Below, one piece after another: positions 8,941 to 17,132 of a DNA stretch of 64,000 nt. The stretch comes from Flavobacteriales bacterium. GTDB lineage: Bacteria; Bacteroidota; Bacteroidia; Flavobacteriales_F; PHOS-HE28. The notes beneath the pieces are model-generated. The model worked only from the letters and a program-made list of their open reading frames with translations, made no database searches and had not been told where the DNA came from. Where the stretch lies: positions 62,001 through 126,000 of the forward strand of contig JAEUTA010000011.1 in the NCBI GenBank assembly GCA_016788205.1. The letters run 5' to 3'. The translations under genes and the position numbers were made by a program. The stretch's first letter is position 1. Each line of letters opens with the position of its first letter.

Positions 8941-11186
8941 CAGTGCTGGACCACCATACGGCCCTGGGCGCGCAAGGTACCAGCTTGATCCACGACACGC
9001 AGCACATAAACACCGTTGGCGATCGAAGCCGTGCTGAATTCGTTGGTGCCGTTCGCTCGTTCGCTCCAGACCATGCGCCCCGTTGCGTCGATGCACTGCA
9101 CGCTGGCTCGCGTCGGCATGTCGCCGGAAAGGGCGACGCGCACGACATCCGTGGCCGGATTCGGGTACACCAGCAGATCGCCCGGCGCGTCCTGCTCCGG
9201 AATGGATGCCCAAGGGTCCACGGCCGCGATCATCACCGGCCGCATCATCAACGAACCTTGGAAACTGGTGTTGGCGAAGCTGCCGGAGGTGTTGTAGTAG
9301 ATGCGGTTGCCGTTGTTGCGGTTGCGGTCGAAACCCAGGTTCATGTTCGCACCGTTGGTCTGCACCCAACCGATGTAGATGGTGCCTTCCACGCGGATGG
9401 CACTGTCCAGTTCGTACTCCACGAACTTGTCGATGCCATCAAGTCGGTACTGGGGCGAGGAGAACGAGAAGTTCTGGTGCTGGATCACCTCGGGGCTCAA
9501 GCTGCTCCACACCGTGATCAGGAACGACCCATCGTCCGGGGGCAGCAACGGCGGCTGGTTCGCGATCGGGTTGAAATACATCCGTACCGCCCGCAACGAA
9601 TCAGGACCGATGAGATCGTACCGATAGGCCAGCTTGCCACCACCCACGTTCAGGCCATAACCCATCTCCGCCGTACCATCGTCGTAGGCGTAGTAGTTGC
9701 TCAGTTCCTGCCGCAGGTGGATGGTGTCGTTGTAGCGATTGATGTCCGGCGTGGCGTTGCACCAGAATTTCACGTCCCAGAAAGCCGCATCGGTGCTCGG
9801 TGAATTGTCGTAAACGAAATTGTTGGGCGCACTGTTGATCGGGTGCTGCGTATCGATGATCATCGCCGCATTACCGTTCGGGCTCAAGCCATTGGTGAAA
9901 TTGGAGAGCGTTCCTCCGTCCTCGGAAACGGCGGTCATGCCGTAGTTGATGAAAGCCGGTTCGATGTCCAGGTTCCGCATCTTCTCCAACGCGGTAAGCG
10001 CCATGGAAGAGGCCGGCGCATCTTCGAAACGAGCGAAGGGCACCGATGTGTAGGTCTGGAGCAGCGTGGCTTCGGGATACATGTAGGCCACATCCACCAG
10101 GCGCGTGTCGTTGTAGGCGCGCTGCGCTGCGAGGCGCACATAATCCAGGTGCCAGTGGTCGAACGAACCGCTCAGCGTGGCACAGTTCACGAAACGGAAC
10201 TGGAACCCTTCCTTCAGGAAACGCTCCTGCCGCACAGGGATCAGCACTTGTTGGAAGTCGGCCAGGTCCACGTACGGAATGGCCCACATCCGGTACCACG
10301 ACTGTTCCAAGGGTGCGTAGAACTCGAGGATCAAGCTGTCCACCACCTGGGCGTTGTCGTCGCCACTGAGGCCTTTGGCCTGGTAGAAGAAGCTGAGGTA
10401 GATGGAATCGCCCATCTCATACTCCAGGTCGATGGGAACGGAAGTGAGGTGGTCCGCACGGCCGTAAGCGGTATAGTTGGGGAAGTCGTACGGATATCCG
10501 GTGCGCGCCAAGCCATCGAAGGTGGCCACACCGATGGTGGGTGGATCGATGGGATAGGTGCCATTGATGTACACGTCATCATCCTGCCAGAGGATCAACG
10601 GTGTCTCCACATCGTTCATCAGATAGGTGCCACCAGCTGCGGCCACGCTGTAAACGAGCACGGAGTCCTGTATCAGTTCCGGGCTCAGCAAGAAGGTCGT
10701 GTCCGCTGGCGGTGCGCTCAACGAATCGAGGATGTTGTACGGCGGCCAGGCTTCCACCGTAGTGCTGGTGGGCGGATACCCCGTGAGGTCGAGCACCGTG
10801 ACCATCACGCTGGGCAATGCTTCACGCACGGTCTCCGGCGGGTCGTTGCCGTTCACCGTGGTGCGCCAGGTGGTGTCGGTCGTGTAGCGCATGTCCCACG
10901 TGGATCCCCCGTTCACCGTGAGGCGGTAGAGCGTGTTGGCCAGCGTTACGTCCGCGTCCGTTTCACGGGCGATGCGTTTGCGTGTGCGGTCGGTGGAGAA
11001 GTCGTCCATCAACGGGATCTCCTGCATCTCGTACTGGTACTCGAACACGCGGTTCACGTTGTCCTTGGCGCGACCCGGATCGGCGACGGGACGTGCCGAA
11101 AGAGCGCGCAGCTCTTCGCCCTGCGCCATGACACCGGCGCACAAGCACCCGGCGAGGAGCGAACAAAGGATCCTAGTCAAGTCCAT
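8940..11186 (-). CDS. Secreted T9SS substrate with type A C-terminal sorting domain
   Basis: This encodes 748 aa from the ATG at 11186 (a TTG at 11192 is also in frame). It has an N-terminal signal peptide (MDLTRILCSLLAGC...VMAQ). The body is rich in Asp, Thr and Tyr, with beta-rich stretches, and no enzyme motif is seen. The last ~75 residues, from LLVYPNPATDVVRV through GRMVW to GVYVLRVVDQAG, are a type IX secretion sorting domain, so the protein should be exported and anchored or released at the cell surface. It sits between the PASTA gene (14-nt overlap) and rluD (1-nt overlap), an odd place for a surface protein, which implies co-expression with cell-wall genes. Confidence 0.88.
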   Translation of the reverse strand: MDLTRILCSLLAGCLCAGVMAQGEELRALSARPVADPGRAKDNVNRVFEYQYEMQEIPLMDDFSTDRTRKRIARETDADVTLANTLYRLTVNGGSTWDMRYTTDTTWRTTVNGNDPPETVREALPSVMVTVLDLTGYPPTSTTVEAWPPYNILDSLSAPPADTTFLLSPELIQDSVLVYSVAAAGGTYLMNDVETPLILWQDDDVYINGTYPIDPPTIGVATFDGLARTGYPYDFPNYTAYGRADHLTSVPIDLEYEMGDSIYLSFFYQAKGLSGDDNAQVVDSLILEFYAPLEQSWYRMWAIPYVDLADFQQVLIPVRQERFLKEGFQFRFVNCATLSGSFDHWHLDYVRLAAQRAYNDTRLVDVAYMYPEATLLQTYTSVPFARFEDAPASSMALTALEKMRNLDIEPAFINYGMTAVSEDGGTLSNFTNGLSPNGNAAMIIDTQHPINSAPNNFVYDNSPSTDAAFWDVKFWCNATPDINRYNDTIHLRQELSNYYAYDDGTAEMGYGLNVGGGKLAYRYDLIGPDSLRAVRMYFNPIANQPPLLPPDDGSFLITVWSSLSPEVIQHQNFSFSSPQYRLDGIDKFVEYELDSAIRVEGTIYIGWVQTNGANMNLGFDRNRNNGNRIYYNTSGSFANTSFQGSLMMRPVMIAAVDPWASIPEQDAPGDLLVYPNPATDVVRVALSGDMPTRASVQCIDATGRMVWSERANGTNEFSTASIANGVYVLRVVDQAGTLRAQGRMVVQH

Positions 11187-12003
11187 CTTCAACAGTGTCG
11201 TTGCGGGTGTAGCGCGTGGGGTCGTTCCAACCGTCGTTCGGCTTCAAGCCCGTGGTGTCAGCGGTAAGCCAGATATCGATGGTGCTGCCCAAAGCGATGC
11301 GGTCGTTGGCGTTCGCCGAAGGTGACTGGCGACGCACCCGTGCCAACGTGGAATCGGCGGCCGTATTGCAGCCCTCGCACTCCACCAGCACACCCAGGTT
11401 CAACGAAGCCATGTTCAGCACCATCTGTACCTCGGCATGCGTCAACCCACCGAGGTCCGGTACCGGTACGCGTTCACCCTTGTCCCCGCTGCCCAGCACC
11501 AGGGTGATGGATTCGCCACGCCGGATGCGCTGCTCCGGTGCGATGGGCTGTCCCTTGTACAGCTGCGCGATCACACAATCCACACAGGGGTCGGGCCGGT
11601 ATTGCAGTTCCTGCACCTTGAGGCCGATGATGTCCAGCACGGAGATCGCCTGGCGTTTGCTCAGGTCCACCAACCGGGGCATGTCGATCATCTTCGGCTG
11701 GCTGGCGTTGAGCACCAGGTACACCTTGCGACCCGGTTTCACCTCGATGCCCGATACCGGGTCCTGCTCCACGATGCTTCCCTTGGGCAATTCGTCCGAA
11801 TAGACCGAATCGATCACGAAGGCGCGCAGCTCACGGCTTTCCAGCAAGCTCTCCGCCTCGGCCAGCGACAGGCCCTTCAGGTCCGGCACGCGCATGGCCA
11901 CGTTGTGCAGGGTGTACTGCCGCAGCCACAGCCATCCACAGAACAACAGCGCTACCAGCACGATCACCGGGAGCAGGATGCGAACGAAGCGGTTTTGGAG
12001 CAT
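11173..12003 (-). CDS. Membrane-anchored PASTA-domain protein
   Basis: This 276-aa protein has a short cytoplasmic tail, one transmembrane helix at residues 8-27, and three PASTA repeats outside the membrane: about 38-100 (RVPDLKGLSLAEAESLL), 103-170 (MPRLVDLSKRQAISVL) and 180-250 (VPVPDLGGLTHAEVQMVL). PASTA domains are known from Ser/Thr kinases and penicillin-binding proteins, where they sense peptidoglycan fragments or beta-lactams. There is no kinase or transpeptidase domain here. The Cys pairs (CVDC, CEGC) in the second and third repeats could be disulfides. The ddl gene is divergent, which fits a cell-wall role. The C-terminal tail after the third repeat is hydrophilic and ends in DGLD. 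Confidence 0.85.
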   Translation of the reverse strand: MLQNRFVRILLPVIVLVALLFCGWLWLRQYTLHNVAMRVPDLKGLSLAEAESLLESRELRAFVIDSVYSDELPKGSIVEQDPVSGIEVKPGRKVYLVLNASQPKMIDMPRLVDLSKRQAISVLDIIGLKVQELQYRPDPCVDCVIAQLYKGQPIAPEQRIRRGESITLVLGSGDKGERVPVPDLGGLTHAEVQMVLNMASLNLGVLVECEGCNTAADSTLARVRRQSPSANANDRIALGSTIDIWLTADTTGLKPNDGWNDPTRYTRNDTVEDGLD

Positions 12004-12038
12004 ACGGCCCTTGGGGAATGGCCTTCTTCAGGCGGCGC

Positions 12039-12046
12039 CAAAGATA
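12039..12046 (-). promoter_or_regulatory. Bacteroidota-type -7 element for the PASTA/T9SS/rluD operon
   Basis: On the minus strand this is TATCTTTG, an exact match to TAnnTTTG. It lies 35 bases before the PASTA start codon, giving a leader of roughly 30 nt. A -33 TTG is not evident. Confidence 0.55.
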
Positions 12047-12153
12047 GACGGCCACCTTCAGCACCGGTCCACACCGGAGCGTTCACACTTTCAGGATGAA
12101 CGACCCGACTTACAAGGCACGGCTCATCCAGCTTTGCCGCTCATCCCGCACCC

Positions 12154-13152
12154 ATGCCTCTTCCCCTCATCGCCATTCTGCGCGGCGGCTACACCGGCGA
12201 ATCCGTCATCAGCATGCAAAGCGCGCGAACGATGATGGAAGCGCTGGACACCACGCGGTTCCAAGGGTTGTACGTAACGGTGGGCCGTGAGACCTGGACG
12301 TGCGAGCGCGCCGATGGCACGGACATCGCCTTCGATCGTGCCTTGTTCACCGCGGACGATGGCCAGGGGCACACACGGTTCGCGGCAGCGCTGATCGCCA
12401 TACACGGCACGCCCGGGGAGGATGGCAAGCTGCAAGGTTATCTGGACATGCTGGGCGTGCCCTACCAGACCGGTGGTGTGCTGCCCATGGCCATCACCAT
12501 GAGCAAATTCAGCACCACGGGCCTGCTGCGCCAGATGGGCTTCAACGTGGCGCGGTCGCTGTTGCTGCGCGAACGCACCGCGGACACCGAACGGCGCGTG
12601 CTGGCCGATGTGGGCCTGCCCTGTTTCGTGAAGCCGGACGGCAGCGGCAGCAGTCTCGGCATCAGCAAGGTGAAGACCGCGGAGGAACTCGCTGCGGCGC
12701 TGGACAAGGCCTTCGCCGAGGACAGCAGCGTAATGTGCGAGGCCTTCGTGAAAGGGCGGGAGCTCACCTGCGGGGTGATCCGGCTGAACGGCGTGGTGCG
12801 CGCATTACCGGTGTGCGAGATCCGGACGAGCAGCGAGTTCTTCGACTACCACGCGAAGTACCACGCCGCCGATACGCAAGAGCTGATCCCGGCGCCACTT
12901 CCGGATGAGGTGACGCGCACCGTGCAACAACGGTCCGAAGCGATCTACACCGCGCTGAAATGCGACGGCATGGTGCGCGTGGACCATTTCTGGGCCACCA
13001 CCGATGACCGCACCGGCGATGTGGTGACGATCGAAGTGAACACCACGCCCGGTTTCAGCCCGGCGAGCATCTTCCCCAAGATGTTGAACGTTTCCGGCAT
13101 CGGTGTTCCAGCCGCCATCAATGGGCTGGTGGCAGCGATGCTTCAGCGGTAG
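12154..13152 (+). CDS. ddl: D-alanine--D-alanine ligase
   Basis: Ddl (332 aa) is an ATP-grasp ligase that joins two D-Ala for peptidoglycan. Seen here: the N-terminal LRGGYTGE in place of the usual GGxSxE loop, IHGTPGEDGKLQGYLDMLGVPYQTGG (substrate-binding signature), FVKPDGSGSSLGISKV (nucleotide loop), the YHAKY omega loop, and the metal-binding IEVNTTPGFSPASIFPKM with a Ser in place of the more common Thr/His region. Length is normal. It is alone on the plus strand between two divergent or convergent units and overlaps the rdgB 3' end by 10 nt. The closest promoter-like sequence is CAGCTTTG at 12129-12136 (7 of 8). Confidence 0.93.
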   Translation: MPLPLIAILRGGYTGESVISMQSARTMMEALDTTRFQGLYVTVGRETWTCERADGTDIAFDRALFTADDGQGHTRFAAALIAIHGTPGEDGKLQGYLDMLGVPYQTGGVLPMAITMSKFSTTGLLRQMGFNVARSLLLRERTADTERRVLADVGLPCFVKPDGSGSSLGISKVKTAEELAAALDKAFAEDSSVMCEAFVKGRELTCGVIRLNGVVRALPVCEIRTSSEFFDYHAKYHAADTQELIPAPLPDEVTRTVQQRSEAIYTALKCDGMVRVDHFWATTDDRTGDVVTIEVNTTPGFSPASIFPKMLNVSGIGVPAAINGLVAAMLQR

Positions 13153-13727
13153 CGCGCCGTCAGGGACCGTACCAATGCCTCCACCGCACGCGCCCGGTGG
13201 CTGATGGCGTTCTTCGCCGCCTTGTCCATTTCTGCGAAGGTGAGCGTGGACCCGGCCGGTATGAAAACGGGGTCGTAACCGAAGCCGCCAAGGCCCCGGG
13301 GCGCCAGCGCAATGGTGCCATCCACGCGCCCTTCGAAGGTCTCTTCCACACCCTCCCGGATGAAGGCGAGCACCGTGCGGAAACGCGCACGACGGTCCTG
13401 CACACCGTGCAACGCCCCTAACAGCTTGGCCATGTTGGCGGCGGCATCGCGTTGCTCACCGGCATAGCGGGCCGAGTACACACCCGGCTCGCCGTGCAGC
13501 GTATCCACTTCAAGTCCGGTATCGTCAGCGATGCATGGCAGTCCGCAGCGCTCATGCGCGAACCGGGCCTTTTGGAGCGCGTTCGCCTGCAACGTATGCC
13601 CGGTCTCAGGCAGGTCCGCGGGCAGGCCCACATCGGCGAGGCCGAGCAGTTGAACGCTCGGCGGCAATAGGGCTTTCAGCTCGGCCATCTTGCCAGCGTT
13701 GCCGGTGCATAGCACGATGCGTTCCAT
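13143..13727 (-). CDS. rdgB: dITP/XTP pyrophosphatase (Ham1/RdgB family)
   Basis: This 194-aa protein hydrolyses non-canonical purine NTPs (dITP, XTP) to monophosphates, protecting DNA and RNA. Family motifs are LCTGNAGKMAEL (substrate loop), ENAxxKA-like LQANALQKARF, IADDTGLEVD (metal-binding Asp pair), GVYSARYAG, GFGYDPVF and the C-terminal ISHRARA. Length is typical (about 190-200). It begins 12 nt after the GT2 gene on the same strand, so it is probably the distal gene of the fdtB-fdtA-methyltransferase-GT2 transcript, although its function is unrelated. Its stop overlaps the ddl 3' end. Confidence 0.94.
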   Translation of the reverse strand: MERIVLCTGNAGKMAELKALLPPSVQLLGLADVGLPADLPETGHTLQANALQKARFAHERCGLPCIADDTGLEVDTLHGEPGVYSARYAGEQRDAAANMAKLLGALHGVQDRRARFRTVLAFIREGVEETFEGRVDGTIALAPRGLGGFGYDPVFIPAGSTLTFAEMDKAAKNAISHRARAVEALVRSLTARYR

Positions 13728-13739
13728 GCGGCAATGCGT

Positions 13740-14678
13740 TCAGCTACGCTTGCGCGGCGCCACCAACGTGCTGCGTACCGCGTACTGTGGCTTGCCCCGT
13801 TGCATAAGGTAGAGGCGGCCCAGGTATTCGCCGATGAGCCCCAGGGTGAGCAATTGGATCCCCGCGAACACCAGCACCACCGACACGGTGGAGGCCCAAC
13901 CCTGCGGCGTGTGGCGGACGAAACGTTCCACGATGGCGTAGATGGCCATACCGAAACCCACCACACTGAACAAGGCCCCGATGACGCTGCTGATGCGCAA
14001 GGGCATCACCGAGAAGTTCACGAACATCATCATCCAATGGCGCACCAGCTTGCGCAACGTGTAGTTGCTCTTCCCTTCCATGCGCGGTGCATGCTCCACC
14101 TGCAACCGGCCGACGCGCCGCGTGTTCTCCAGGATCAACCCATCGATGTACGGGTAAGGGCCCGTGTACTCCAGGATGCGGTCGCGCATGAAGCGGTTGA
14201 TGCAGCGGAAGCTGGAGAGGTAGAGCCCTTTGGGCTTGTCGATCATGAAACGCGCCACCGCATCGTTGAACCAGCTGCCGAAGTTGCGGAACCACGAGTG
14301 GTGTTTCTCGGCGTAGTGGGTGTACACCACGTCCAGTTCAGGGTGCGCGCGCGCATGTTCGAACACCTTGCGCACTTCGGAAGGCGGGTTCTGGAAATCG
14401 TCGTCGATGTTGATGATGAACGTGCCGCTGGCAGTGGCATAGCCCGCCATCACCGCATTGTGCTCGCCGAAGTTGCGCGCAAGGTCGATGGCCACCACGG
14501 GAACGGGAGCGTTGGCGCAGATGCGCTGGATCACCTGCCAGCTGTCATCCGGGCTGCAGTCGTTCACGAGCACCACCTCCATGCCGCCGTCGATGTGCAA
14601 CTTGGAGAGTTCGTTCACCAGCCGCTCGATGCTGCGCGCACCGTTGTAAACGGGGATGACGATGGAAAGGGCTGTCAT
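13740..14678 (-). CDS. GT2 polyprenyl-phosphate glycosyltransferase (ArnC/DPM-like)
   Basis: This 312-aa inner-membrane enzyme has a GT-A domain (SIVIPVYNG, VVLVNDCSPDDSW, DLARNFGEHNAVMAGY, and the metal motif NIDDDFQNPP) followed by two C-terminal transmembrane helices (about 236-258 and 272-294) and a short basic tail. This layout is shared by ArnC, GtrB and dolichol-phosphate mannose synthases, which transfer a sugar from a nucleotide donor to polyprenyl phosphate. It lies 3 nt after the methyltransferase and downstream of fdtA/fdtB, which suggests the donor is a dTDP-3-amino-3,6-dideoxyhexose. A GT39-type enzyme that could use the lipid product is divergent at 17133. Confidence 0.88.
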   Translation of the reverse strand: MTALSIVIPVYNGARSIERLVNELSKLHIDGGMEVVLVNDCSPDDSWQVIQRICANAPVPVVAIDLARNFGEHNAVMAGYATASGTFIINIDDDFQNPPSEVRKVFEHARAHPELDVVYTHYAEKHHSWFRNFGSWFNDAVARFMIDKPKGLYLSSFRCINRFMRDRILEYTGPYPYIDGLILENTRRVGRLQVEHAPRMEGKSNYTLRKLVRHWMMMFVNFSVMPLRISSVIGALFSVVGFGMAIYAIVERFVRHTPQGWASTVSVVLVFAGIQLLTLGLIGEYLGRLYLMQRGKPQYAVRSTLVAPRKRS

Positions 14679-14681
14679 GCG

Positions 14682-15413
14682 TCAGGGGCGTTGGGCGATG
14701 AGGAGCACGGATCCACCGAACGGCAACGGCAAGCCTGCGTTCAGCAATGCGCTCTCGGCGCCTACGCACGCGCGGAACACCCCATTGGCGAGCGGGTTGA
14801 AGGGCGTGACATCACTGGCGGGCGGAGCGGGAAGCACTTTGCGGCGAAGGAGCATCAGGGGGAAGAGCACCGTGTTCCAATACGACGCGAAGATGAGCCT
14901 GAAACCATGCTCGCGCAAAAGCCCCTCCGCTTCCGAGCGGGTGTAGCGCCGTACCTGCCCCACGGCCTTATCGTGATAGGAGAGCATCCAGGGATAGGCG
15001 GCCATGTTAAGCACGCAGATACCGCCCGGCCGCAGCACCCGATGGAAACCGTGGAGCGTGGCGCCCACATCGATCCGGTAGCCGAGCACATCGCAGCTCA
15101 CCAAGGCATCGAATGACGCATCCGTGTAAGGCAGTGCGTCCACCGAGCCCACGGTTACCGTAGCACCGGTCTTTTCACGGGTGAACGCGCAAGCCTGCTC
15201 AGCGATATCCAGACCGTGGAGCCGGGCTTGGGGAAAGCGACGCGCGATGGCCTTGAGCGTGCCCCCGGTGCCACAGCCAGCGTCCAATAACGTGGTCAGA
15301 TGCCCGGCGTGCTTCTGCAGCGCGTTGACCACATTGGTGTGCAGCCCATGGTACCACCACATGGTCTCCTCCAGGGCGGCCATACGCTCATATTCCTGAG
15401 GCACCATGCTCAT
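14682..15413 (-). CDS. Class I SAM-dependent methyltransferase (sugar cassette)
   Basis: This protein is 243 aa from the ATG at 15413, which overlaps the fdtA stop as ATGA. The Rossmann fold shows motif I LLDAGCGTGGTLKAI, an acidic LDI at the end of strand 2, VGSVDALPYTDASFDALVSCDVLG (motifs II/III), and RVLRPGGICVLNMAAYPW. The N-terminal ETMWWYHGLH is typical of methyltransferases found beside DPM-type GT2 genes. The C-terminal part has hydrophobic stretches that may touch the membrane. In this cassette it might methylate the amino sugar (N- or O-methylation, as in macrolide amino-sugar pathways) or a lipid-linked product; the substrate is not shown by sequence. Confidence 0.82.
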   Translation of the reverse strand: MSMVPQEYERMAALEETMWWYHGLHTNVVNALQKHAGHLTTLLDAGCGTGGTLKAIARRFPQARLHGLDIAEQACAFTREKTGATVTVGSVDALPYTDASFDALVSCDVLGYRIDVGATLHGFHRVLRPGGICVLNMAAYPWMLSYHDKAVGQVRRYTRSEAEGLLREHGFRLIFASYWNTVLFPLMLLRRKVLPAPPASDVTPFNPLANGVFRACVGAESALLNAGLPLPFGGSVLLIAQRP

Positions 15414-15829
15414 AGCCCCTTGTACCGCAGGTATTCGGCACGATCGCGCAGGTAATCCTCGGGATCGTACGGTCGGTCGCAGAAAACGAGAAGCACCGTA
15501 TCCGTTCCTTCGAACACGATATGGTTCCAGATGCCCGGCGGGATGGACAGGCCTTGCTCCGGACGGTCCAGTACGATGCGGCAGTGAGAACGCCCGTCGT
15601 CCAACACGATGGACACCCTTCCGTGCAAACAGACCAGCACCTGCGTGCAATACTTATGCGCATGGTCGCCGCGGATGCCGCCCGGAGGAACACCGGTGAC
15701 CGTGAAGACCCGGTGGATGGCCATACCCAGGCTCTCACCACCCAGATCCGGCATAACGGTGAGGGCCCCGTTGCGGATGTGCTGCCAGAAACGGAGCTGT
15801 ACGAGCGAACCGATGCTGCTGTCTTTCAT
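15410..15829 (-). CDS. fdtA: dTDP-4-oxo-6-deoxyhexose 3,4-ketoisomerase (FdtA/QdtA family)
   Basis: This 139-aa small cupin has the FdtA-type pattern: a beta-strand start, RVFTVTGVPPGGIRGDHAHKYCTQVLVCLHG with the conserved His pair, SIPPGIWNHIVFEG, and DRPYDPEDYLRDRAEYL at the C-terminus. FdtA/QdtA moves the keto group of dTDP-4-keto-6-deoxyglucose from C4 to C3 so that an aminotransferase can put an amino group on C3. It is co-transcribed with the FdtB-like gene (4-nt overlap) and the methyltransferase (4-nt overlap). Whether the product has galacto (FdtA) or gluco (QdtA) configuration cannot be told. Confidence 0.87.
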   Translation of the reverse strand: MKDSSIGSLVQLRFWQHIRNGALTVMPDLGGESLGMAIHRVFTVTGVPPGGIRGDHAHKYCTQVLVCLHGRVSIVLDDGRSHCRIVLDRPEQGLSIPPGIWNHIVFEGTDTVLLVFCDRPYDPEDYLRDRAEYLRYKGL

Positions 15830-16950
15830 GAAGCGCTGTTGAAGTAAGCCCGCACGGTTTGGATCACCCGTTGTTGATCGGCATCGGAAAGTTCCGGATA
15901 GAGCGGCAGTGAAAGGACCGTGACCGCGGCATCTTCCGTTACGGACATATCACCGGTACGCAGATGACCTTCGTAGGCTGGTTGCTGGTGCACGGGGTGC
16001 GGGTAGTGGATGCCAGCGTGGATGTTCGCGTTCAGGAGATGTGTACGCAACGCATCACGCACGGCACGCTGCGGAACACGGATGACGTACAAGTGGTGAA
16101 CATGTTCACGACCATCAGCTTCCAGCGGACATGCGAACGGGAGATCGGCGAAAGCACTGGTATAGGCACGGGCCAACTCCCGGCGGCGAGCGGTATGCGC
16201 GTCCAGGTGCTTCAACTTCACCTCCAATATCGCCGCTTGCATCGGGTCGAGGCGGCTGTTCCACCCTTGGATCAAACTGTTCTGCGGGGTATCCCATCCA
16301 TACTGACGTAACAACCGCAGGCGACGGGCCAGTTCCGGATCGGAGGTGAGCATCATCCCTCCATCACCGATGGCACCCAGGTTCTTGGTGGGGTAGAAAC
16401 TGAACGTGGACACATGCCCGAAAGAGCCGACCCGCCGGCCATGGTAACGCGCCCCGTGCGCTTGGGCACAGTCCTCCACAAGCTTCAGTCCCCTGCGTTC
16501 GCAAAGCGCACCCAGAGCGTTAAGGTCGGCGGGATGGCCGTACAGATGTACGGCGATGATGGCCTTGGTGCGCGCGGTGATCAACTCTGCTGCGGCACCT
16601 GGCGAGATGGTGTAGGTGGCAGGGTCCACATCGGCCAGCACCGGGGTGGCGCCAGCCATCACCACGGCAGCCACGGTGGCCACGGCGGTGTGCGACACGG
16701 TGATGACCTCATCACCCGGTCCGATGCCCAGCCCACGCAGCGCCAGGTGAATGGCATCGGTACCGTTATTCACTCCAACACCGTACCCGGCCCCGATGTA
16801 GGCCGCGAAGGCCGCCTCGAAACGAGAAACGGTTTCCCCCAGGATGTAGACAGGACCATCAAGCACGCCCTGTATGGCCGCATCGATCTCCTGTTTCAAC
16901 TGTAGATACCCCGCTCGGGGATCCGCTACGTAGAGTGCCTTCTCCTCCAT
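15826..16950 (-). CDS. fdtB: DegT/DnrJ/EryC1 aminotransferase, FdtB/QdtB-like
   Basis: This PLP-dependent sugar aminotransferase is 374 aa from the ATG at 16950; an upstream extension in the same frame is not family-like. Features: GVNNGTDAIHLALRGLGIGPGDEVI, EDCAQAHGA with the PLP-binding Asp, and SFYPTKNLGAIGDGG, where Lys189 should form the Schiff base. Because it immediately precedes fdtA (4-nt overlap), the likely product is dTDP-3-amino-3,6-dideoxyhexose. No rmlA/rmlB is in the window, so the dTDP-4-keto precursor must come from elsewhere. It is distinct from the second DegT enzyme at 48130. Confidence 0.88.
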   Translation of the reverse strand: MEEKALYVADPRAGYLQLKQEIDAAIQGVLDGPVYILGETVSRFEAAFAAYIGAGYGVGVNNGTDAIHLALRGLGIGPGDEVITVSHTAVATVAAVVMAGATPVLADVDPATYTISPGAAAELITARTKAIIAVHLYGHPADLNALGALCERRGLKLVEDCAQAHGARYHGRRVGSFGHVSTFSFYPTKNLGAIGDGGMMLTSDPELARRLRLLRQYGWDTPQNSLIQGWNSRLDPMQAAILEVKLKHLDAHTARRRELARAYTSAFADLPFACPLEADGREHVHHLYVIRVPQRAVRDALRTHLLNANIHAGIHYPHPVHQQPAYEGHLRTGDMSVTEDAAVTVLSLPLYPELSDADQQRVIQTVRAYFNSAS

Positions 16951-17132
16951 GGACACCGATGCTTTCCCGTGGCTCAAATGAACGGCGATCGCCCTCAACT
17001 CCGACCGGATCACAGCCAGACTGTTGGTACTTGCCGGTGGCACGGCCGATGAAGGCTTCTTTATTTCTGGATCTTGCGCAGCCTTTTCCATCGAACGCCG
17101 TCTATTTGTCGCCGAATTCTCCCCTGCAACGG

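Noticed and set aside
9843..11267. 474-codon plus-strand open frame
   Set aside because: Antisense to the T9SS/PASTA genes, His/Val/Gly-rich without domains; an artefact of high GC and codon bias.
13734..15116. 460-codon plus-strand open frame
   Set aside because: Antisense to GT2 and the methyltransferase, composition unlike a folded protein; the minus-strand genes have clear motifs.
16935..17132. N-terminal extension of the GT39-like protein
   Set aside because: The segment is Pro/Ser-rich, antisense to the start of fdtB, and precedes the normal first helix; the ATG at 17133 is preferred.
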